The translations under genes were made by a program, and so were the position numbers. The notes beneath the pieces were generated by a model. That model worked only from the letters and a program-made list of their open reading frames with translations, did no database searches and was not told the origin of the DNA. Below are positions 5,453 to 9,272 of a stretch of DNA of 9,272 nucleotides, piece by piece. The DNA is from Bacteroidota bacterium (lineage in GTDB: Bacteria > Bacteroidota > Bacteroidia > Flavobacteriales > Weeksellaceae), in assembly GCA_023448955.1 (NCBI GenBank), contig JAEXJU010000270.1:1-9272 (forward strand), in the 5' to 3' direction. Every line of letters starts with the position of its first letter. The stretch's first letter is position 1.

Positions 5453-7147
5453 ATGAATTTATTTACGGAATCCAATTTAAGCCCTGAAGTTCTTCAGGCT
5501 ATTGGCGACCTCGGCTTCGTAGAGCCGACAGAAATCCAAAAACAGACTATTCCTTTTATCTCTACAGATACTCGCGATCTTATCGCACTTGCGGCAACAG
5601 GAACAGGCAAAACAGCAGCATTTTCGCTTCCGATTTTGGATATGATAGACGACAACAGTCGTAAAATCCAATTATTGGTGCTTTGCCCTACTCGTGAACT
5701 TTGCCTTCAGATTACCAAAGACATCAAAAATTACACGAAATACCTTAAAAACATCAAAACTACAGCAGTTTATGGTGGTAGTAGCATTATGGATCAGATT
5801 CGATCTTTGAGAGACAAACCGCAGATTATTGTAGGAACTCCGGGTCGTGTGATCGATATGATCGGCAGAAAAGCCTTAGATTTTTCTGAAGTACAATGGG
5901 TAGTTTTGGATGAAGCTGATGAAATGCTTTCAATGGGTTTCAAAGACGATTTGGAAACTATCCTTAGCGAAACACCTGAAACTAAACAAACTTTCTTGTT
6001 CTCTGCAACGATGAACAAAGAAGTAGAACGTATTTCTAAAAACTATTTGACTAATCCTCACAGAATTTCTGTTGGATCTATCAATGCTGTTAAGAAAAAT
6101 ATCAAACACGAATTTTACGTGGTTGGTTACAGACAAAAGAAAGAAGCTTTGAAGCGATTGATCGATGCAAATCCGAATCAATATTCAATTATTTTTTGCA
6201 GAACAAGAATGGAAACTCAGGAAGTTGCAGATTTCCTGATGCAGAATGGTTATGCTGCAGATGCACTACACGGTGATCTTTCGCAGGCGCAGAGAGATAC
6301 GGTAATGAAGAAATTCAGACTGAAAAATATCGATATCTTAGTTGCAACAGACGTTGCTGCAAGAGGTTTGGATGTAGATTCTCTTACGCACGTTATCCAT
6401 TTCTCTTTACCAGATGATCCTGAAGTTTTCGTACACAGAAGCGGAAGAACAGGTCGTGCAGGGAAGGATGGGATTTCTATGGCATTGATAAAGCCGGAAG
6501 AAAGCAGAAAGCTGAAACATATCAAATCTGACACGAAGATTGAGATGGTGGAAAAAAATATCCCTACTGGCGATGATATCATCAAAGCTCAGGTTGGTGG
6601 AGTTTTTGAAAAACTATTTACAGAACATGAGAATTTCTTCGATTTTGATGACAGTCTAATCCCAGATTTATCGAATTTTTCTAAAGAACAATTGGTACAT
6701 CAGTTACTGCAATTTCAATTGAAAGATCTTGCGATTTTTTACAGAGATAGAAACGATATCCAGCAGCAGGAATTCAATAGAGGAGATGATAGAGGAGGTA
6801 GCCGAAGAGAAAGAGGAAGAGAGCGCGAAAGAAATGGCGAAAAGAGAGAAAGAAGAGACCGTAACGATAGAAATGAAAGAGGAGGAAAGCCAAGACGCAG
6901 AAATGAAGATATGGTAAGATTTTTCTTTAATCTTGGTAAAAAAGACCAATTGAAGAAAATGGACATGCTGGAAATTATCAATAAGGCAACTTCCAAATCC
7001 AAAAAAAGAGCAGATATCGGCGATATAGAAATTCTAGACAAGTTCAGTTTCTTCGAGATTGAGAAGTCTTTCAAAAACGAAGTTTTAGATGGACTGAGTA
7101 GTATGAAATTTCGGGGAAAGGAAATGAGAGCCGAAGTTGCAAATTAA
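5453..7147 (+). CDS. DEAD-box ATP-dependent RNA helicase with DbpA-type RNA-binding domain
   Basis: The 564-residue protein unwinds or remodels RNA using ATP. The helicase core shows the Q motif (P-T-E-I-Q, 25-29), Walker A A-T-G-T-G-K-T (48-54), P-T-R-E-L (79-83), G-G (108-109), T-P-G-R (129-132), DEAD (153-156), S-A-T (184-186), motif V A-T-D-V-A-A-R-G-L-D (298-307) and H-R-S-G-R-T-G-R (328-335). A linker domain to about 435 is followed by a highly charged, low-complexity Arg/Gly/Glu/Asp stretch (443-485) and a C-terminal domain (about 486-564) beginning M-V-R-F-F-F-N-L-G, which resembles the DbpA/CsdA RRM-like domain. This architecture is that of the DeaD/CsdA-like cold-shock and ribosome-assembly helicases. 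I give no symbol because DbpA, CsdA and RhlE-like paralogues cannot be separated by eye. It has its own promoter and terminator. Confidence 0.94.
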   Translation: MNLFTESNLSPEVLQAIGDLGFVEPTEIQKQTIPFISTDTRDLIALAATGTGKTAAFSLPILDMIDDNSRKIQLLVLCPTRELCLQITKDIKNYTKYLKNIKTTAVYGGSSIMDQIRSLRDKPQIIVGTPGRVIDMIGRKALDFSEVQWVVLDEADEMLSMGFKDDLETILSETPETKQTFLFSATMNKEVERISKNYLTNPHRISVGSINAVKKNIKHEFYVVGYRQKKEALKRLIDANPNQYSIIFCRTRMETQEVADFLMQNGYAADALHGDLSQAQRDTVMKKFRLKNIDILVATDVAARGLDVDSLTHVIHFSLPDDPEVFVHRSGRTGRAGKDGISMALIKPEESRKLKHIKSDTKIEMVEKNIPTGDDIIKAQVGGVFEKLFTEHENFFDFDDSLIPDLSNFSKEQLVHQLLQFQLKDLAIFYRDRNDIQQQEFNRGDDRGGSRRERGRERERNGEKRERRDRNDRNERGGKPRRRNEDMVRFFFNLGKKDQLKKMDMLEIINKATSKSKKRADIGDIEILDKFSFFEIEKSFKNEVLDGLSSMKFRGKEMRAEVAN

Positions 7148-7184
7148 TGAAGATTTGTTATCAGTAACAATAAAAATAAGTCAT

Positions 7185-7210
7185 AAAAACCTGCTAATCA
7201 GCAGGTTTTT
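7185..7210 (+). terminator. Rho-independent terminator of the helicase gene
   Basis: An 11-bp perfect stem (7185-7195 with 7200-7210, core ACCTGCT/AGCAGGT) encloses loop AATC. The A tract on the left and T tract on the right are part of the stem, so it could work in either direction. It starts 37 nt after the helicase stop codon. Confidence 0.83.
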
Positions 7211-7217
7211 GCTTTTA

Positions 7218-7294
7218 TTAATATTAATGAAAAATTAATATTAAAGTTTTTCGGTCAATTTGTTTTTTATCATATTTGCAGAAATTAACATTAA
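7218..7294. repeat. Three copies of a palindromic 10-mer before the phosphate-transport operon
   Basis: TTAATATTAA, itself a perfect palindrome, occurs at 7218-7227 and 7235-7244 (17 bp apart), and a one-mismatch copy, TTAACATTAA, occurs at 7285-7294, three bases before the ATG. The first two copies also form an 11-bp inverted repeat around GAAAA. Their place just upstream of the presumed -33 region and over the leader would suit operator sites. They are pure A/T words in A/T-rich DNA, so a regulatory role is only a suggestion. Confidence 0.35.
7247..7278 (+). promoter_or_regulatory. Candidate promoter of the DUF47-pit operon
   Basis: CATATTTG (7271-7278) differs from TAnnTTTG in one base and ends 19 nt before the ATG. 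The T run at 7247-7250 lies at an acceptable -33 distance (20 bases) but lacks the G. The promoter looks weak, which would suit an activated gene. Confidence 0.4.
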
Positions 7295-7297
7295 AAA

Positions 7298-7936
7298 ATG
7301 GGAATAGGTAATATTTTCAGGGCATTCCAGCCAAAAGACAAAATTTTCTTTGATTTGTTTCTTCGCGTTGCGGAAACATTAGTAGAAATGTCCAAAACTT
7401 TTCACGATGGATTATTAGAATTCGACATCAATGACGAAGCACTTCTGAACCAGATGAGTGATTATGAACACAAGATGGACGATATCACCCACGAGATCTT
7501 TGTGCAGCTTGGAGAGAATTTCATCACACCATTTGACAGAGAAGATATCAGTTATCTTGCAACAGGTTTAGATGATATTGCTGACTATATCTATGCATCT
7601 GCAAAATACATCTACCTTTACAAAGCTGGAGAAAATAAAGCTTATACTGAGTTTTCACTTCTGATTTACAAGTCGTGTCTGGAAATTAAAAAAGCTTTGG
7701 AAAACCTGAAGGATTTCAAGAATCCTGATGAAGTAAGGGAATCTTGTATCAAGATCAATTCTTACGAAAATATTGCGGACGATGTTCTTAGCCAGGCCAT
7801 TGTAAAATTATTTGAAACCAACGATGCTATACTTATCATTAAACAAAAATCCATCCTGGATTATCTTGAAGTGGTAACGGACAAAGCAGAAGATGTTGCT
7901 AATACGATGGAAAGCATCGTTATTAAATACGCATAA
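7298..7936 (+). CDS. DUF47 family protein (PhoU-like Pit accessory protein)
   Basis: The 212-residue protein is almost wholly helical and belongs to the DUF47/PhoU_div group, the usual partner of PiT phosphate permeases. Family-like features are E-x-x-M-D-D-I-T-H-E-I-F (57-68), F-I-T-P-F-D-R-E-D-I (75-84), L-D-D-I-A-D-Y-I (91-98), Y-E-N-I-A-D-D-V (156-163) and D-K-A-E-D-V-A-N-T-M-E (195-205). The repeated acidic E/D-x-x-x-D patterns are the sort that bind metal clusters in PhoU. It has no signal peptide and should act at the cytoplasmic face. It is encoded 27 nt before the permease with no terminator between them, so the two form an operon. The likely role is to control or support Pit activity, by analogy with PhoU and the Pst system. 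That role is inferred from family and neighbourhood. Confidence 0.9.
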   Translation: MGIGNIFRAFQPKDKIFFDLFLRVAETLVEMSKTFHDGLLEFDINDEALLNQMSDYEHKMDDITHEIFVQLGENFITPFDREDISYLATGLDDIADYIYASAKYIYLYKAGENKAYTEFSLLIYKSCLEIKKALENLKDFKNPDEVRESCIKINSYENIADDVLSQAIVKLFETNDAILIIKQKSILDYLEVVTDKAEDVANTMESIVIKYA

Positions 7937-7963
7937 ACGGGTTTTTACAAAACAAAAAAACGA

Positions 7964-9106
7964 ATGGATTTTCCAATTCTACTTATCATCATCATCGCAT
8001 TGGCGCTGATTTTCGATTATATCAATGGTTTTCACGATGCAGCCAACTCCATCGCAACCATTGTTTCTACAAAGGTGCTTACACCTTTTCAGGCTGTACT
8101 TTGGGCAGCACTCTGGAACTTTGCAGCATTCTTTCTGGCGGCTTATGTTATCGGTGAATTTAAGATTGGTAATACGATTGCCAAAACCGTGGACGAAAAC
8201 TTTATCAATCTTGAGGTTATTTTTTCAGGACTTATTGCTGCAATTACCTGGAATCTTTTCACATGGTGGTTTGGTATTCCGTCTTCATCCTCTCATACCC
8301 TGATTGGTGGTTTCATAGGAGCGGCACTGATGTTTGCTCTAACCACAGATTATCACAATGTAGTCATCAGTAATCCGGATAACTCTTTTTTCGAAAATGT
8401 GTATCAGGCATTCAAGCAGCTTTTTTCACAGAGTATTGTGAAGTATAAGGTAGTGATTCCTATTTTTCTATTCATATTTTTGGCACCTTTTATCGGGATG
8501 TTTGTTTCTATCATCATAACATTGATTATTGTCAATATCTGCAAACGAACCAATCCGCATAAAGCTGAGCGTGCTTTCAAAAAACTACAGCTGGTATCAT
8601 CAGCATTGTTCAGTCTTGGTCACGGAACCAATGATGCTCAGAAAGTAATGGGAATTATCGGTGCAGCTATGATTTATTATCATGTTAATGTACTTCAGGA
8701 TCCTCAATATCTAAACATTCCGGAAGCGGAAAGATTTACATATTTTGCGCAGCATTACCTTTGGGTACCTTTCGTTTCATTCCTTGCTATTGGTCTCGGA
8801 ACAATGAGCGGTGGATGGAAAATCATCAAAACAATGGGAACCAGAATCACGAAAGTAACACCTCTGGAAGGCGTGAGTGCAGAAACAGCAGGAGCCGTGA
8901 CGCTTTTTATTACAGATCATTTAGGGATTCCTGTTTCAACTACGCATACCATTACAGGTTCAATCATAGGAGTAGGTCTCACAAAAAGAGTTTCAGCCGT
9001 AAGATGGGGCGTTACCGTAAGTTTGTTGTGGGCTTGGGTGCTTACGATTCCTATCAGTGCAGTTATTGCAGGCGTTACCTATCTTTTGGTAGTTCTGATA
9101 AGATAA
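7964..9106 (+). CDS. pit: Inorganic phosphate transporter, PiT family
   Basis: The 380-residue integral membrane protein is a low-affinity phosphate (metal-phosphate) symporter of the PiT family. The two inverted halves are both visible. The N-half has N-G-F-H-D-A-A-N-S (21-29) and I-P-S-S-S-S-H-T (105-112). The C-half has G-H-G-T-N-D-A-Q-K (219-227) and I-P-V-S-T-T-H-T (322-329). About ten hydrophobic segments are present, including clear ones near 4-21, 43-62, 83-98, 163-192, 265-280 and 346-378. A charged cytoplasmic-type stretch (K-R-T-N-P-H-K-A-E-R-A-F-K-K, 194-207) separates the halves. Length suits the compact bacterial form. It follows its DUF47 partner by 27 nt and is followed by a strong terminator. 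The ion coupled (proton or sodium) cannot be told from sequence alone. Confidence 0.95.
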   Translation: MDFPILLIIIIALALIFDYINGFHDAANSIATIVSTKVLTPFQAVLWAALWNFAAFFLAAYVIGEFKIGNTIAKTVDENFINLEVIFSGLIAAITWNLFTWWFGIPSSSSHTLIGGFIGAALMFALTTDYHNVVISNPDNSFFENVYQAFKQLFSQSIVKYKVVIPIFLFIFLAPFIGMFVSIIITLIIVNICKRTNPHKAERAFKKLQLVSSALFSLGHGTNDAQKVMGIIGAAMIYYHVNVLQDPQYLNIPEAERFTYFAQHYLWVPFVSFLAIGLGTMSGGWKIIKTMGTRITKVTPLEGVSAETAGAVTLFITDHLGIPVSTTHTITGSIIGVGLTKRVSAVRWGVTVSLLWAWVLTIPISAVIAGVTYLLVVLIR

Positions 9107-9110
9107 AATA

Positions 9111-9272
9111 TTTGGGCGTATCCCTTTGGATTTCAGCCGAGGCTAAAAAACCTCATAGATTTAGGAATCTATGAGTTTTTTTCTTTGCTTAGAAACCCAA
9201 GCGGGTCGGTCTTCGGCAAGTCGCTCTGCGCCTGTGGCGCAGGAGCTCCAACAATTGCCTTCGCCCTTACGC
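9111..9272. repeat. G+C-rich intergenic element, interrupted by the pit terminator, cut by window edge
   Basis: Starting 5 nt after the pit stop codon, TTTGGGCGTATCCC (9111-9124) opens the same way as the element at 3703. After the pit terminator, 9201-9250 rises to about 70% G+C by my count. That stretch contains a perfect 7-bp hairpin, CTGCGCC/GGCGCAG (9226-9232 with 9236-9242), and the palindrome GGAGCTCC (9242-9249). It ends CGCCCTTACGC at the edge. No convincing ORF lies here. The element looks like a member of a scattered intergenic repeat class; its right boundary is not visible. Confidence 0.45.
9145..9182 (+). terminator. Rho-independent terminator of the DUF47-pit operon
   Basis: A perfect 10-bp stem, CTCATAGATT (9152-9161) with AATCTATGAG (9166-9175), has loop TAGG and is followed by TTTTTTT (9176-9182). 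The A tract just before the stem (9145-9150) would let it act on the opposite strand as well. Confidence 0.88.

Noticed and set aside
6250..7074. Antisense open frames opposite the helicase gene
   Set aside because: They are Ser/Leu/Phe-rich complements of the purine-rich helicase coding strand and have no independent promoter, start context or recognisable domain.
3939..7147. sdaA and the helicase gene as one operon
   Set aside because: They have unrelated roles, and 95 bases separate them with a perfect -7 element directly before the helicase. Read-through is possible but not the simplest reading.
8761..9174. An open frame of 137 codons overlapping the 3' part of the phosphate permease and reading into the intergenic region
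   Set aside because: It lies in another frame inside a clearly conserved permease. Its translation is rich in Arg, Ser, His and Tyr, with no domain-like pattern, so it is a shadow frame.
1..9272. A new multi-gene defence, toxin-antitoxin or mobile system
   Set aside because: Every complete gene belongs to a recognisable common family or fold class. No transposase, recombinase, nuclease, toxin pair or reverse transcriptase is visible, and terminators split the genes into unrelated units.

Overview
This window looks like a piece of a Bacteroidota chromosome, most likely a flavobacterium of the Chryseobacterium/Weeksellaceae type. The grounds are an A+T-rich background, A/T-rich leaders without Shine-Dalgarno sequences, matches to the Bacteroidota promoter -7 element (TAnnTTTG) 18-23 nt before several start codons, and protein sequences that read as flavobacterial versions of common families. 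The genus is an inference from protein style, not a computed placement.

Layout, left to right. On the minus strand at the left edge lie the first 15 codons of a probable DUF1501 gene (1-46), and just upstream of it a complete DUF1800 gene (58-1422). This is the usual gene order for that uncharacterised secreted or envelope pair. All later genes are on the plus strand: a small outer-membrane beta-barrel protein (1638-2210), a periplasmic YceI-like lipid-binding protein (2378-2944), a small alpha/beta hydrolase starting at TTG (3026-3667), a single-chain iron-sulfur L-serine ammonia-lyase, sdaA (3939-5357), a DEAD-box RNA helicase with a DbpA-type C-terminal RNA-binding domain (5453-7147), and a two-gene phosphate-transport operon made of a DUF47/PhoU-like accessory protein (7298-7936) and a PiT-family phosphate permease (7964-9106).

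Most plus-strand genes appear to be separate transcription units. Rho-independent terminators are visible after the beta-barrel, YceI, helicase and phosphate-permease genes, and candidate promoters precede each unit. Only the DUF1800-DUF1501 pair and the DUF47-pit pair look like operons. The genes do not form one pathway; this is a mosaic of housekeeping and envelope functions.

The non-coding parts hold the less ordinary signals. Two G+C-rich structured intergenic elements (about 3703-3831 and 9111-9272) both begin with TTTGGGCG and look like interspersed repeats. The pit operon is preceded by three near-identical copies of a palindromic 10-mer (TTAAyATTAA). The hydrolase promoter candidate sits directly against, and partly over, the terminator of the gene before it. 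I see no defence system, mobile-element ORF, CRISPR array, tRNA or rRNA, and I do not believe the window contains a new multi-gene system.
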